The position numbers were made by a program, and so were the translations under genes. Of a stretch of DNA of 64,000 bases, positions 52,743-61,471 are shown piece after piece; within the stretch, counting starts at the first letter, position 1, and each line of letters begins with the position of its first letter. The notes below the pieces were generated by a model. The model worked only from the letters and a program-made list of their open reading frames with translations, was not told where the DNA came from and made no database searches. Source of the stretch: Hymenobacter montanus (GTDB taxonomy: Bacteria; Bacteroidota; Bacteroidia; Cytophagales; Hymenobacteraceae). The stretch is from contig NZ_JACXAD010000025.1 in NCBI RefSeq assembly GCF_014699115.1, forward strand, positions 1 to 64,000. Reading direction: 5' to 3'.

Positions 52743-53306
52743 ATGGTATCGCCATTCGTAGAAGAGTTTTTTCGCAATCCGGCCATCGTGGGCTCGCTGG
52801 TGCCCAGCTCCCGGGAGCTAACCGACCAGGTGATGGCGCCCATCGACTTTGCCACGGCGCGCTGCATCGTGGAGTACGGGCCGGGCACGGGTGTCTTTAC
52901 CGACGTCATCATCAAGCGGCGCCGGGCCGAAACAGTGGTGGTGCTGGTGGAGTCGAACGAGCGTTTTTGCGAGCTGTTGCGCGAACGGTACTCCGGCCAG
53001 CCTCACGTGCACGTCGTGCACGGCTCGGCCGATAAAACGGGGCAGTACTTGCAAGAGGTCGGCGCCCCCCCGGTCGACTACGTGGTGTGCGGCCTGCCTT
53101 TCACGTCCCTGCCGCTGCGCCTGGACTGGCGCATTCTCGAGCACACGCGGGACCTGCTGCTGCCCGCCGGTAAGCTCACGCTGTTTCAGTACTCACTCCG
53201 CAACACCAAGCTATTCGAGCGGTTTTTCCGCTTGCTCGACCACACGCACGTGCTGCTGAACGTGCCGCCCGCTCACGTGCTGGTGTACGCGCCCAAGGCA
53301 GCTTAG
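52743..53306 (+). CDS. SAM-dependent methyltransferase (phospholipid N-methyltransferase-like)
   Basis: A 187-residue class I methyltransferase. Motif I is CIVEYGPGTGVFTDVII, then VVLVESNERFCELL as motif II, HGSADKTGQYLQEVG, and DYVVCGLPFTSLPLRLDWRI as the post-I/IV region. The PLPxxPxxLRxxI-type wording is typical of the PmtA/rRNA-adenine-dimethylase-like group, in which phosphatidylethanolamine is a known substrate. The opening FFRNPAIVGSLVPSSRELTD is also characteristic of PmtA-like proteins. The start at 52743 is chosen for that reason. It is convergent with the pirin gene, whose stop lies 13 bases away. Confidence 0.87.
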   Translation: MVSPFVEEFFRNPAIVGSLVPSSRELTDQVMAPIDFATARCIVEYGPGTGVFTDVIIKRRRAETVVVLVESNERFCELLRERYSGQPHVHVVHGSADKTGQYLQEVGAPPVDYVVCGLPFTSLPLRLDWRILEHTRDLLLPAGKLTLFQYSLRNTKLFERFFRLLDHTHVLLNVPPAHVLVYAPKAA

Positions 53307-53314
53307 CCCGGCCT

Positions 53315-53331
53315 GAGCGCTAGGATAGCGC
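53315..53331. terminator. Short hairpin between convergent genes
   Basis: AGCGCTA-GGA-TAGCGCT is a perfect 7-bp stem over the stop codon of the pirin gene and just after the methyltransferase stop. The T tract is missing, so termination strength is doubtful. Confidence 0.5.
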
Positions 53332-54234
53332 TTGGGGTGGGGGCGAGCCGGCGGGCCGCGACTTATCCTGCGGCAGGGGCACAAACTCCGCGTTGTCGTT
53401 GGGGGGCAGGGCAATGCGGCCCGCTTGCCAGTCGGCCTTGGCCTGGTCGATGCGCTCGCGGCGCGACGATACGAAGTTCCACCAGATAAACCGCTCGCCC
53501 AGCGGCTCACCGCCCAACAGCATCAGGGTGCTCGGCTCGCGGGCCATGAGCACCGGGTCGAGGCCGGGCGTGAACACCAGCAGTTGCCCCGGCGTATAGG
53601 CACGGCCGTTCACTTCGACGCAGCCCTTGGCTACGTAGGCGCCGCGCTCGGGGTAGCCGCGGGGCAGGCCGAACCGGGCCCCGGCCTGCAGCACCACGTG
53701 CAGGTAAAACAGGGGCGAGTGCGTTGCTACGGCGTTGCGCAGGCCAAAGGCATCCCCGGCAATCAACCGCATCCACACGCCCGAATCGGTGAAAACGGGC
53801 AGTTCCCGCGGCTGGTAGTTGGCGAAAGCAGGGGCCTGTTCCTCGGCGGCTTCGGGCAGGGCAACCCAAGTCTGAATCATTTCCAGGGCCCCGCCGACGA
53901 GGGTGGCCGGGTCCTCGAACCGCTCGGAGTGGGCAATGCCGCGGCCCGCCGTCATCCAGTTCACCTCCCCCGGCCGGATAATTTGTTCTACGCCCAGGCT
54001 GTCGCGGTGAGTCACCTGCCCGCCAAACAAGTAGCTGACGGTACTCAGGCCAATATGGGGGTGGGGCAGCACATCCATGCCCGGCAGCTGCTCCGGCGTC
54101 ACGCGCACGGGCCCGGCGTGGTCCATGAAAATAAACGGGCCGAGCATGCGCCGCAGCCGGTAGGGCAGAATCCGCCGCACATCGAACCCGTGGCCAATGG
54201 CTGCCTGGCGTGCTTCAATGACGAGGTCGAGCAT
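53320..54234 (-). CDS. Pirin family protein
   Basis: A 304-residue cupin protein. The N-terminal pirin motif is visible (LGPFIFMDHAGPV, HPHIGLSTVSYLFGG with the metal-binding His pair, HRDSLGVEQIIRPGEVNWMT, and GIAHSERF). The C-terminal pirin_C domain follows (GYPERGAYVAKGCVEVNGRA, LLLGGEPLGERFIWWNFVSS). Pirins are iron-binding redox-type proteins, some with quercetinase activity and others interacting with transcription or metabolism. The start at 54234 is chosen; the long upstream extension to 54438 has no homology. Convergent with the methyltransferase. Confidence 0.93.
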   Translation of the reverse strand: MLDLVIEARQAAIGHGFDVRRILPYRLRRMLGPFIFMDHAGPVRVTPEQLPGMDVLPHPHIGLSTVSYLFGGQVTHRDSLGVEQIIRPGEVNWMTAGRGIAHSERFEDPATLVGGALEMIQTWVALPEAAEEQAPAFANYQPRELPVFTDSGVWMRLIAGDAFGLRNAVATHSPLFYLHVVLQAGARFGLPRGYPERGAYVAKGCVEVNGRAYTPGQLLVFTPGLDPVLMAREPSTLMLLGGEPLGERFIWWNFVSSRRERIDQAKADWQAGRIALPPNDNAEFVPLPQDKSRPAGSPPPQALS

Positions 54235-54531
54235 GAGAAAAGCAGTTGGGACGACGAAAGATAAACTCGGCCCGGAGTAGTAGGGCTTACCCGTGTTCGA
54301 CTGCTGCACGACGACACCAGCACCCAGCCGCAACTGCTGAGGCCGGGCATTACACGACACCGGGCCTTTGGGCTGCTGATCCCCGTCCGCTTCAAAACTG
54401 TCACCGCGGCCTTTGCTACTGCCACCAAAAGCCTGCAAAATCCGTTATCACTGGAAGCCGACCCCGTCGCGTGGTGCCCTGTGTAGATGCGCCGACGGGT
54501 TGGCCCGCCAACGCCTTAACTACCTTGCTTT

Positions 54532-55377
54532 ATGGAAACTGCAGAAGTTAACACCCTCACCCAGCCTGCGTACGACGTTGCCCAAATCATGGGCGGGCTG
54601 TACGGCGACGGCATCATTGGCCTTAAAGGTGCCTTCAGCCGCGAATGGGTGCAGCGGCTCGGCGAAGACATTGCCGGGCTCTACGCCGCCGCCCTTCAAC
54701 GCCCCGGGGGCGCCCTGGGTCGCGGGCCCAAGCGACACTACGTCGAAATTCACCCGGAAAGCATCCGCGGCTTCGTGGACCTGGCCACCCACCCCTGGGT
54801 AACGGCCGTGTGCGAGGCAGTGCTCGGCCCCGACTACCAAATCGTGGAAATCGGCTTCGACGTGCCCAACCCGGGCGCCATGAACCAGCCCTGGCACCGC
54901 GACTTTCCCGCTCCCGACGATACCCTCACCGGCCGCCGGCTCAATTCCCTGGCCTTCAACCTGACCACCGTGGACGTGAGCGAGGATATGGGGCCCTTCG
55001 AGATTGCCGTCGGCACCCAGTGGGACCGACCCACCAACTTCGAGCATGGCATGTTTCCGCCCAAAGCCAACAGTCCCCGCTACGAGCAGCGGGCTCAACG
55101 CAAAATGCCGCAGATGGGCGACATCTCGGCCCGCTCGGCCCTTACCATTCACCGCGGCACCGCTAATTATTCCGATAAATCCCGCCCCGCCCTGGTGCTC
55201 GGCGTAGACGCGCCCACGGCCAACAACGCCGAGCGCCACGACCTGCAACTCACCCGGGCGTTTTACGAAACCTTGCCCGATAGCCTCAAGCGCCACCTCA
55301 CCTGCCGCCTGGTGGATGAGCTGGAGCCCATCGTGCAAGGCCACACCATCGAGGGCCTGATGATGGGTGAGGCATAA
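54532..55377 (+). CDS. Phytanoyl-CoA dioxygenase (PhyH) family protein
   Basis: A 281-residue Fe(II)/2-oxoglutarate-dependent oxygenase. The facial triad is visible: NQPWHRDFPAPDD gives the H-x-D, and the distal His is in RSALTIHRGTANYS; the Arg of SRPALVLGVD binds 2-oxoglutarate. The N-terminal helix pair and DGIIGLKGAF strand match the family. Members hydroxylate lipids, secondary metabolites or nucleotide derivatives; the substrate is unknown. The cleanest terminator nearby stands 120 bases downstream at 55500. Confidence 0.88.
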   Translation: METAEVNTLTQPAYDVAQIMGGLYGDGIIGLKGAFSREWVQRLGEDIAGLYAAALQRPGGALGRGPKRHYVEIHPESIRGFVDLATHPWVTAVCEAVLGPDYQIVEIGFDVPNPGAMNQPWHRDFPAPDDTLTGRRLNSLAFNLTTVDVSEDMGPFEIAVGTQWDRPTNFEHGMFPPKANSPRYEQRAQRKMPQMGDISARSALTIHRGTANYSDKSRPALVLGVDAPTANNAERHDLQLTRAFYETLPDSLKRHLTCRLVDELEPIVQGHTIEGLMMGEA

Positions 55378-55499
55378 GAAGCCCAGCCCCGTTGCCGTTG
55401 GACCAGGTCTCGTTACATGCCCGACTCGTCCTGCCGGGCTCGAAACTCATTAGGCCAGGGACGTAGCCTATCCATGCCGAAGTAATCTTTACTGACCTA

Positions 55500-55545
55500 C
55501 TGCCGAGCCGGTATACTGAGCCCCCGGCTCGGCAGAACGGTTTTT
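55500..55545 (+). terminator. Intrinsic terminator downstream of the PhyH gene
   Basis: CTGCCGAGCCGG (55500-55511) pairs perfectly with CCGGCTCGGCAG (55524-55535), followed by AACGGTTTTTAG. It ends the PhyH transcript before the GH43 gene. Confidence 0.85.
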
Positions 55546-55582
55546 AGTCTGATTATCACTCGCGCCCGCCGCTCTACTGCCC

Positions 55583-56584
55583 ATGCACATCCCCAACGAC
55601 CACATCTACCAGGAGGCTCACCTCTCGCCCATGACGGTGGCCGAAATCAACGAGCTGACCAAAGCTGCCCGCGCTCGGCCGCCCAGCGGCGACCAGACCT
55701 ACGTGCTGGTTGCCGACGGCGAAGACCCCTGGGTGGTTGCTCATCAAGGCCACTTGTACTACTGCACCGTCGACCGGCTCAAGCGGAAAATCCTGGTTGC
55801 CAAGTTTACCAGCTTATCGGAAATGGCCACCGCTGAGCTGGTGCAGGTATGGCCCGATAAGCGAGGAACCACCCGGGAATTCGTAGAAATCTGGTCCCCG
55901 GAATTGCAATTCATCGACGGCAGGTGGTACATCTACTTCGCGCTCTACAATGTCCGAAACGGCGCCGAGCGGCTCTTCGTCCTGGAAGGGCTGGCCGACC
56001 ATCCCCAGGGCGCCTACGAATTTCAGGGCCAGCTGCAGATTCCGACGGACCGCTGGGCCATCGACGGCTCGGTGTTGCGGACTGATAACGGCGAGCTGTA
56101 TTTCATCTGGTCGGGGTGGGAGGGGCTTACCAACACCAGCCAGAACATCTACATCGCCCGGATGCGCGACCCCGTCACCATTGCTTCCGACCGAGTGTGC
56201 ATTTCCCGGCCCGAATACGACTGGGAAAAGCAGGGCTACCCGCACGTGAACGAAGGCCCGCAAGCCCTGGCGCGCCACGGGCGCCTCTTCATTATCTACT
56301 CGGCCAGCGGCAGTTGGACCGACGACTACTGCCTTGGCCAGCTCACCTATCTGGGCGGCGACGTGCTCGACTCCGCCTCCTGGCGCAAGGAGCCCGCGCC
56401 CGTGTTCTCAAAGACCGCCACTATTTTCGGACCCGGCCACGCCTCGTTCGTTGAAATTGATGGCCAAGATTATATCATTTACCACGCCACCCGCAGCAGC
56501 CGGGCTGGGTGGGCCCGGCAAATCCGCGCCAAGCCTTTCAGCTGGCACGCGGATGGCTCGCCCAATTTTGGGGAGCCGGCGTAG
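55583..56584 (+). CDS. Glycoside hydrolase family 43-like protein
   Basis: A 333-residue five-bladed propeller hydrolase of the GH43 type. The catalytic trio is recognisable: VADGEDPWVVAHQ (general base Asp), RWAIDGSVLRTDNG (pKa-modulating Asp) and HVNEGPQALARHG (general acid Glu); FVEIWSPELQFIDGRWYIYF and GPGHASFVEIDGQDYIIY are typical blade sequences. GH43 enzymes act on arabinans and xylans. No signal peptide is seen, so the substrate is probably an oligosaccharide taken into the cell. No other carbohydrate genes surround it. Confidence 0.88.
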   Translation: MHIPNDHIYQEAHLSPMTVAEINELTKAARARPPSGDQTYVLVADGEDPWVVAHQGHLYYCTVDRLKRKILVAKFTSLSEMATAELVQVWPDKRGTTREFVEIWSPELQFIDGRWYIYFALYNVRNGAERLFVLEGLADHPQGAYEFQGQLQIPTDRWAIDGSVLRTDNGELYFIWSGWEGLTNTSQNIYIARMRDPVTIASDRVCISRPEYDWEKQGYPHVNEGPQALARHGRLFIIYSASGSWTDDYCLGQLTYLGGDVLDSASWRKEPAPVFSKTATIFGPGHASFVEIDGQDYIIYHATRSSRAGWARQIRAKPFSWHADGSPNFGEPA

Positions 56585-56716
56585 TTGGTAGGCCCCGGAT
56601 GCCTTACAACTACTTGAGTTGTTATAGCAGTCATTGGGTAGGAGTGCGCTGAGAGCCAACGAACCTCGAAGACCGCGGCAAGAGCATTCGCCCAACCACC
56701 TTTTAAACCGTCAATT

Positions 56717-57652
56717 TTGGTAGTCCCTCAACCAGTTAATCAACTCAGCGCCGCGCCGGAGCCCACCACCATTGGGCTGGCTGGTGCCACCGGCGACCTC
56801 GGATTTCGCATTGCGCAAGCCCTGTTGAAGCGGGGAGCCGTTGTGCGGGCGCTGGTCCGCCCGGGCAGCACCAAGCCGGAAATTGCCGCGCTGCGTGAGC
56901 AGGGAGCCACCATTGTGGAGGTCGACTTCAACAGCGTGGCGCAGCTCACTGCTGCTTGCGCGGGCACTGCCTGCGTGGTGTCGGCCCTATCGGGGTTGCG
57001 CGACGTGATTGTGGAGGCGCAAACGCGGCTGCTCCAAGCCGCCGTGGCTGCCGGCGTGCCCCGTTTTATTCCCTCCGACTATTCCATTGATTTCACGAAG
57101 CTCCCCGACGGTACCAACCGCAACCTCGACCTGCGCCGGGAGTTTGGCCAACGGCTCGCCCAAGCTCCCATCATGGCTACCTCGGTCCTCAACGGCATGT
57201 TTACCGACTTGTTGATCGGGCCGGCGCCGGTGGTGCTGTTCGGCCTCAGTCGGGTGATGTATTACGGCAGTGCCGACCAGCCGCTGGATTTCACCACCAC
57301 CGCCAATACGGCCGAGTTTACGGCCGCCGCCGCGCTCGACCCCACCACACCCCGGTACCTGCGCATTGCCGGCGAAGTGCTCACTATCCGCGGCTTGCAA
57401 CGGGCGGCCGGTGAAGCCGCCGGCCGCCGGTTTAAGCTGCTCCGGGTGGGGGGATTGTGGGTGCTGGGCGCCATGATTAAGGTAACCCGAGCCCTGATGC
57501 CGAACAGCGACAACGTATTTCCGCCCTGGCAGGGCATGCAGTACCTGCACAACATGTTCGGCGGGCTCCCTAAGCTCGCGCCGCTGGATAATACCCGCTA
57601 CCCGGAAATTCGGTGGACTTCGGTGCGGGAGGTGCTGGCAACCAGGAAGTAG
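56717..57652 (+). CDS. NmrA-like NAD(P)-binding protein (aromatic alcohol reductase-like)
   Basis: A 311-residue Rossmann-fold protein. TIGLAGATGDLGFRIAQALL is the GxxGxxG dinucleotide loop, VVRALVRPGS the second strand with the NADPH-type Arg, and CVVSALSGLRDVIVEAQTRL and VPRFIPSDYSIDFTK follow the atypical SDR/NmrA pattern. Possible functions are a redox sensor or a reductase on small aromatic substrates. There is no ATG or GTG before the Rossmann strand; the TTG at 56717 seems to be the start. Confidence 0.85.
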   Translation: MVVPQPVNQLSAAPEPTTIGLAGATGDLGFRIAQALLKRGAVVRALVRPGSTKPEIAALREQGATIVEVDFNSVAQLTAACAGTACVVSALSGLRDVIVEAQTRLLQAAVAAGVPRFIPSDYSIDFTKLPDGTNRNLDLRREFGQRLAQAPIMATSVLNGMFTDLLIGPAPVVLFGLSRVMYYGSADQPLDFTTTANTAEFTAAAALDPTTPRYLRIAGEVLTIRGLQRAAGEAAGRRFKLLRVGGLWVLGAMIKVTRALMPNSDNVFPPWQGMQYLHNMFGGLPKLAPLDNTRYPEIRWTSVREVLATRK

Positions 57653-58388
57653 TACACCCGCCCGGGCCAGTCAATTTGAGGGCCGCTTGGGCAAAATAGA
57701 GCGGTTCTCCAGTCAGGATACGGTTTTTTAGGAATTAAAAATTAAGAATGAAAAATTAAAAAAAATGACCAGTAGATTCTTCATTCCTTTCTCCTGTGCG
57801 AAAACTGCTCTGGAAGCTGCGATACCGGGCCTTCGTCGTGGTTTTCCACGGCGTGTATTTCCTGGTTCCGCTATCCGCAGGGCAAACCAGGCAGGACGGT
57901 ATCTGTAAGTTAAGGAGTGGAGTGTCGGGCTGGCCACAAACATCGCTGTGCTAGCCGCCTTGCTGCTCCCGGATGCGCACTGCGTACTCTGCCACGGCGG
58001 CCCCATTTCGGGCCCGCCCCGGTTCCGTCGCTGACGTAGCGCTCTGCTCTGCGGTTCGTATTTACCTGCCCCTGAGTTGGGAAAACGCCCCTGATTCATT
58101 AGAGACTGCTTCTCTTCAGCTTGCTCATCCCACCAAGCCTGGCAGGGGAGGGGATAAAATTTTCGATTTGACTTTGTAATACAAAGTTCTTTTGCTTGTT
58201 TTGCATTATCCCAGCTCGGGTTACCAGGGCTCCGGCAGTTGCTGGCAACAGCGGCCAGTCCGCCGGGCTTGGTGCTTGGCGTTTGCCCGATTTAAGGTCT
58301 GGTTACTGCTGCCACCGGAACCCGCGCCGGCTGGCATTACTCATTTCTAGAAATTTCTCTTATTATTTCACCCCCAAGCCCTGTTATC
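57653..58388. other. Gene-free region with an AT-rich repeat
   Basis: About 735 bases. It contains the repeat at 57731-57790. The minus frame over 57728-58099 translates part of that repeat and is not a gene. The last 100 bases before 58389 (AATTTCTCTTATTATTTCAC) are AT-rich and may be the promoter of the membrane protein. Confidence 0.5.
57731..57790. repeat. AATTAAAAATTAAAAATGA repeat, copy 4 (degenerate)
   Basis: GGAATTAAAAATTAAGAATG and AAAAATTAAAAAAAATGA at 57731-57768, with a weak inverted partner GATTCTTCATTCCTTT (57775-57790). It belongs to the same family as the copies at 1.7, 2.5 and 32.5 kb but its right arm has decayed. Confidence 0.7.
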
Positions 58389-58967
58389 ATGAACCTCACC
58401 AAAAGCATTATTCGGGTGGCGCTCGCCACCGGGTTTCTACTGCTGCTACTCTTGGTGGCGAAGCAGTTCACTACTGAAATGATGTGGACCTTGTCTGACT
58501 TCCTTGCTGCGGGCATTCTGCTATTCGGCTCGGGCCTCGCGTATGTGCTGCTTGCGCAGATGGGGAGCAATACCGCCTATCGAGCGGCGGCCGGCGTTGC
58601 GGTGGGAGTGGCATTGTTCCTCGTCTGGGCAAATCTGGCCGTGGGGCTCATCGGGAGCGAGAACAACCCCGCCAACCGGCTGTACGGCGGGGTGCTCGCC
58701 ATCTTATTCATCGGGGCCCTCGTGGCGCGCTTCCGGCCGCGGGGAATGGCCAACGCCTTGTTCGTGACGGCGCTCGCGCAAATGATAGTCCCCGCGATTG
58801 CGCTGCTGGTTTGGAAGACTCAAATTATCTCCGAAGCAGCAGCCCCCGGAGGCGTCGGGCATATACTAGGGGTGAATGCTTTCTTCGCCGCGCTGTGGGG
58901 TGGAGCGGCTTTGCTGTTCCGGCGCGCCAGCACCACTAGCGCAAACCCGGACCGGCAACTGGGGTAG
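58389..58967 (+). CDS. Integral membrane protein of unknown function
   Basis: A 192-residue protein with six hydrophobic segments (for example VALATGFLLLLLLVAKQF, FLAAGILLFGSGLAYVLLAQ, AAGVAVGVALFLVWANLAVG, GGVLAILFIGALVARF, LFVTALAQMIVPAIALLVW). Similar hypothetical membrane proteins occur in many Bacteroidota. No catalytic motif is visible. Single gene; the toxin-antitoxin island begins downstream. Confidence 0.75.
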   Translation: MNLTKSIIRVALATGFLLLLLLVAKQFTTEMMWTLSDFLAAGILLFGSGLAYVLLAQMGSNTAYRAAAGVAVGVALFLVWANLAVGLIGSENNPANRLYGGVLAILFIGALVARFRPRGMANALFVTALAQMIVPAIALLVWKTQIISEAAAPGGVGHILGVNAFFAALWGGAALLFRRASTTSANPDRQLG

Positions 58968-59047
58968 CGGTTGAGGAGACCTGGTACGCGCCGCCAGCAC
59001 TAATTCAGCGAGCCGCGTTGCCTTTGGGGCTTCTCAGATCCTGCAAT

Positions 59048-59094
59048 CCGCCCGGCCCGTTGCGCCCGCCAGTAGAAACGGGGGCTTCTATAGC
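59048..59094 (+). repeat. Hairpin-promoter motif A of the toxin-antitoxin island
   Basis: CCCGTT (59056-59061) pairs with AACGGG (59077-59082); the 3' loop edge is GAAAC, followed by GGGGGCTTCTATAGC. It precedes the zeta-type antitoxin gene. Confidence 0.6.
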
Positions 59095-59167
59095 AGGCGA
59101 GCCAGCGAAGCGGTGTCTTCGTTGCAGTCCAGTTAACGGTTGTCGATTAAACCATCAGAATTCAGTT

Positions 59168-59392
59168 ATGGCCCGTAAAATAAACTTCGAGCTTTCCCAA
59201 GCTGGCCTTAAGCGCATGCTGAAAAACGCTTCTAGCCGGGTGGTGAGCGAAAACCTGAATCGGGAGGGCGCTATTACGGTAATTGAGAGAGGCCAAATCG
59301 TAGAGGTACGCCCAGACAAGTCGCGACGGGTAGTACGCAAAACCGTTGCTCAACCAGTGCATATCACCGAACGGACACTGTACCTTGACTGA
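59168..59392 (+). CDS. Putative antitoxin of the zeta-like toxin
   Basis: A 74-residue basic protein (MARKINFELSQAGLKRMLKN, then RVVSENLNREGAITVIERGQ). It lies 19 bases upstream of a zeta-like P-loop toxin gene, and by position and size it is probably the antitoxin; I recognise no DNA-binding domain. The long frame upstream to 59018 has no protein character. Motif A stands in front of it. Confidence 0.6.
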   Translation: MARKINFELSQAGLKRMLKNASSRVVSENLNREGAITVIERGQIVEVRPDKSRRVVRKTVAQPVHITERTLYLD

Positions 59393-59411
59393 ACACATTC
59401 CACGCTAACGC

Positions 59412-60142
59412 ATGCTTGCCGGTCCCAATGGGTCCGGCAAGTCTTTTTTAGTGCCTTCGTTAGCCACCGAAATCAGCCTGGGCGTTATCGTTAACGCCGA
59501 TGAAATCGAGACACTCCTCAAGGTGCAATACCGGCAGCACACGCGGATACTCAATCTGCAGCAGTGGCAGCTTACGCTCACCGAGCAAGAGGCTTTTCGC
59601 CAGTCGAGCGCCCAAAACAGCCAGCCTAACTGGTACAGGAGCAATTCTCTCGGTTGCGAATTGAGCAAAACGTATTGCTTTTTTCCCGCATTAAAATTGA
59701 TTCTTATCTGGCTTCGCGCGTTGCGGAGTTTCTGCGCTACGCTTTGCTGGCGGCCAGGCAGTCATTCACATTCGAAATGGTGATGTCGCACCCTTCCAAA
59801 CTGGAATTTCTGCGCGATGCCCAAGCGGCTGGCTACCGCACCTATTTGTATTTCGTGTCGACTGAAGACCCTGAAATTAACATTGCCAGGGTTAGGGCGC
59901 GGGTGAAGAAGGAAGGCCATCATGTCGACCGCGCCAAAATGGTGTCGCGCTATGCTCGTACACTCGAGTCGTTGTTTGAGGCCGTTCGGCTTGTAAACCG
60001 CGCCTTCTTGTTTGACTACTCTTCTGATGCGCCGCAACTGATTGCGGAAGTGGAAGAGGGAAAGCGCATAGAGTTCCAAACGACAACCATTCCCGCTTGG
60101 GTAGATACCCATTTCCGGCAGAAGGTCCTACGGAGGAAATAA
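59412..60142 (+). pseudogene. Zeta-like toxin ATPase broken by a frameshift
   Basis: The first frame starts MLAGPNGSGKSFLVPSLATE (Walker A) and VIVNADEIETLLK (the zeta-toxin NADE motif), and leaves the homology near 59633. The second frame resumes directly as QEQFSRLRIEQNVLLFSRIK and continues with FEMVMSHPSKLEFLRDAQAA (the F-E-T-V/M-S region) and RVRARVKKEGHHVDRAKMVS. Joining them needs a one-base shift back, so one base has probably been lost. In intact form these ATPases phosphorylate a small metabolite and poison the cell. The gene start also seems short by about nine residues (MTEHIPTLT expected before MLAG). Confidence 0.82.
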
Positions 60143-60166
60143 GCTGCCGCAACTGTATCCCCACTG

Positions 60167-60213
60167 CTCCCGCCCGCGGCGCCCGCCGCTGAAGAAACGG
60201 GAGTTCTGCATAG
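60167..60213 (+). repeat. Hairpin-promoter motif B
   Basis: CTCCCG (60167-60172) pairs with CGGGAG (60198-60203) around a loop that ends in GAAAC; TTCTGCATAGCTTG follows with a TAnnTTG-like box. It stands between the zeta-like toxin and the secreted protein gene. Confidence 0.6.
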
Positions 60214-60244
60214 CTTGCTCACTAACCTCATGCTCTCTTCGCCG

Positions 60245-60844
60245 ATGCGCTTTCTATTTCTGGCCTTTCTGATTTTACAATCACTGCTGAGCTCGGCTCA
60301 GCAGTGGAACACAGCGCATGAAATAAACGGCAGCATTATTAAGACTGCCACGGGTACCGCAGCTGTGTTCAACAACTACAAGGGCATGGGCCTGAGTTTT
60401 CAACTCAATTTTGGCAAAGCGAAAGCGACTGCGACTGAGCGCCCCGCTCTGTTTGAAGTAAACGGGTTGCCGTTGCAAATAATAGTCGTGCAAGCGGCGC
60501 CACAGGCAACGTCCTCCGCCGAAGCGACTTTAACTAGCTACATATCCTCCGAGGTTGAATACACCAACCAATCGATGCCTGCCCCAATAAACCCTCACGT
60601 TGCCTCTATTCAGATTAAGCCTCATCAGCCCGGCAAGCTGTGGAGTTACGCCCTTCCCGTCGGCATGAGTAATGAAGTAGAGCAGCAAGTGTTTCTGAAC
60701 TTTGTACATGGCAACTTTATCATCGGGCTTGGCTCTGCGCAGTTCAAAGGGCAAAGTATGAAGGTGGTAGAGGCATTGCTGCTGCGCATTGCGCGCGACA
60801 TGCAATTCCTGCCAACTAAGATTACCACTCAAGTCAAGAAGTAA
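60245..60844 (+). CDS. Small secreted protein in the toxin-antitoxin island
   Basis: A 199-residue protein. The signal peptide MRFLFLAFLILQSLLSSAQ is clear from the ATG at 60245 (60230 also possible). The mature part has no recognised domain; it holds a mixed alpha/beta pattern (GLSFQLNFGKAKATA, GNFIIGLGSAQFKGQ). The gene is out of character with its toxin-antitoxin neighbours, although it shares their hairpin-promoter motif. No function can be named. Confidence 0.6.
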   Translation: MRFLFLAFLILQSLLSSAQQWNTAHEINGSIIKTATGTAAVFNNYKGMGLSFQLNFGKAKATATERPALFEVNGLPLQIIVVQAAPQATSSAEATLTSYISSEVEYTNQSMPAPINPHVASIQIKPHQPGKLWSYALPVGMSNEVEQQVFLNFVHGNFIIGLGSAQFKGQSMKVVEALLLRIARDMQFLPTKITTQVKK

Positions 60845-60904
60845 ACGCTGGGTTGTTAAACTGTCCATTGCAATAGCCGGCTACCCACCACCGCCCGCCC
60901 ACCT

Positions 60905-60947
60905 GCCCCCGCCGCTGAAACAACAACAGTCTCTTCGCTACTTTAGC
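60905..60947 (+). repeat. Hairpin-promoter motif C (weak stem)
   Basis: CGCCGCTGAAACAACAACAG followed by TCTCTTCGCTACTTTAGC. The stem is reduced to CTG/CAG, but GAAAC and the downstream TACTTTAG box align with the other copies. It precedes the broken small gene at 60983. Confidence 0.5.
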
Positions 60948-60982
60948 CGGCGCCAATTCCGCCATCTCCACGCTTCGCTTCC

Positions 60983-61155
60983 ATGCCTTTCCACCAACGC
61001 TACGCTCAATTGCAGGCCGCTTCTTTCGTGAAGCGCAAGAGGCTGCGCTCCGTGTACGGCACCACGGCGTTGGAAAGCTAGCCTTGCCCCTGGAGCGGCT
61101 GGAAGCCCTCTACGAGAAAGTAGAAGCTGAGCGCGCGGCAAAAGCTATTCGCTAA
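60983..61155 (+). pseudogene. Broken small gene
   Basis: MPFHQRYAQLQAASFVKRKR and LRSVYGTTALES run to a stop at 61079; in a second frame KLALPLERLEALYEKVEAER and AAKAIR continue to a stop at 61153. Together they would make a 55-60-residue helical protein resembling small antitoxins, disrupted by one frameshift. No family name is secure. Confidence 0.4.
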
Positions 61156-61228
61156 ACCAGCGAACTGATTCCCAAAGCGGGGCGTATCTTACAGCGGTTT
61201 CTTATTTCATCTCTGTTGTCTGTCAATC

Positions 61229-61471
61229 ATGCCTACTACCCTAGTCTTAGAGCCTACCAATGAGTCTGACTTGCACCTGCTGCTGAGCCTGGCGCAGCGG
61301 TTAGGCGTGAAAGCTACAGCTTCGCCCCCCGTTACGACTATTTCCGCCGAAGAGAGGCGGCAACGCTTTTTGGCACTGGCCGGCTCCTGGCAGTCCGACG
61401 AAAGCGGAGATGAAATCAACAAGATGCTGATGGAATCGCGGCATTTCCGTGACCGCGACGTAGAGCTATGA
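61229..61471 (+). CDS. VapB-like antitoxin, pair 1
   Basis: An 80-residue protein with a short N-terminal domain (MPTTLVLEPTNESDLHLLLS) and a C-terminal region GSWQSDESGDEINKMLMESR that ends RDRDVEL. The terminal GSWQSDE motif is shared with the antitoxin of pair 2 and is the toxin-neutralising tail known from PIN-toxin partners. The gene overlaps the toxin start by four bases (ATGA). It probably represses its own promoter, but no palindromic operator is obvious. Confidence 0.8.
   Translation: MPTTLVLEPTNESDLHLLLSLAQRLGVKATASPPVTTISAEERRQRFLALAGSWQSDESGDEINKMLMESRHFRDRDVEL

Larger units (their letters stand above)
60845..61228. other. Intergenic region with motif C and a broken small gene
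   Basis: About 380 bases. It holds motif C and a two-frame remnant at 60983-61155, then the promoter-like TATCTTAC at 61186-61193 in front of the first VapB-like gene. Nothing else is supportable. Confidence 0.5.

Noticed and set aside
53332..54264. Plus-strand frame of 310 codons over pirin
   Set aside because: Pirin on the minus strand has clear motifs; the plus frame has none.
54520..55344. Minus-strand frame of 274 codons over the PhyH gene
   Set aside because: Shadow of the dioxygenase, whose iron ligands are visible on the plus strand.
57728..58099. Minus-strand frame of 123 codons
   Set aside because: Its C-terminal part is only translated AT-rich repeat, and the rest has no protein-like features.
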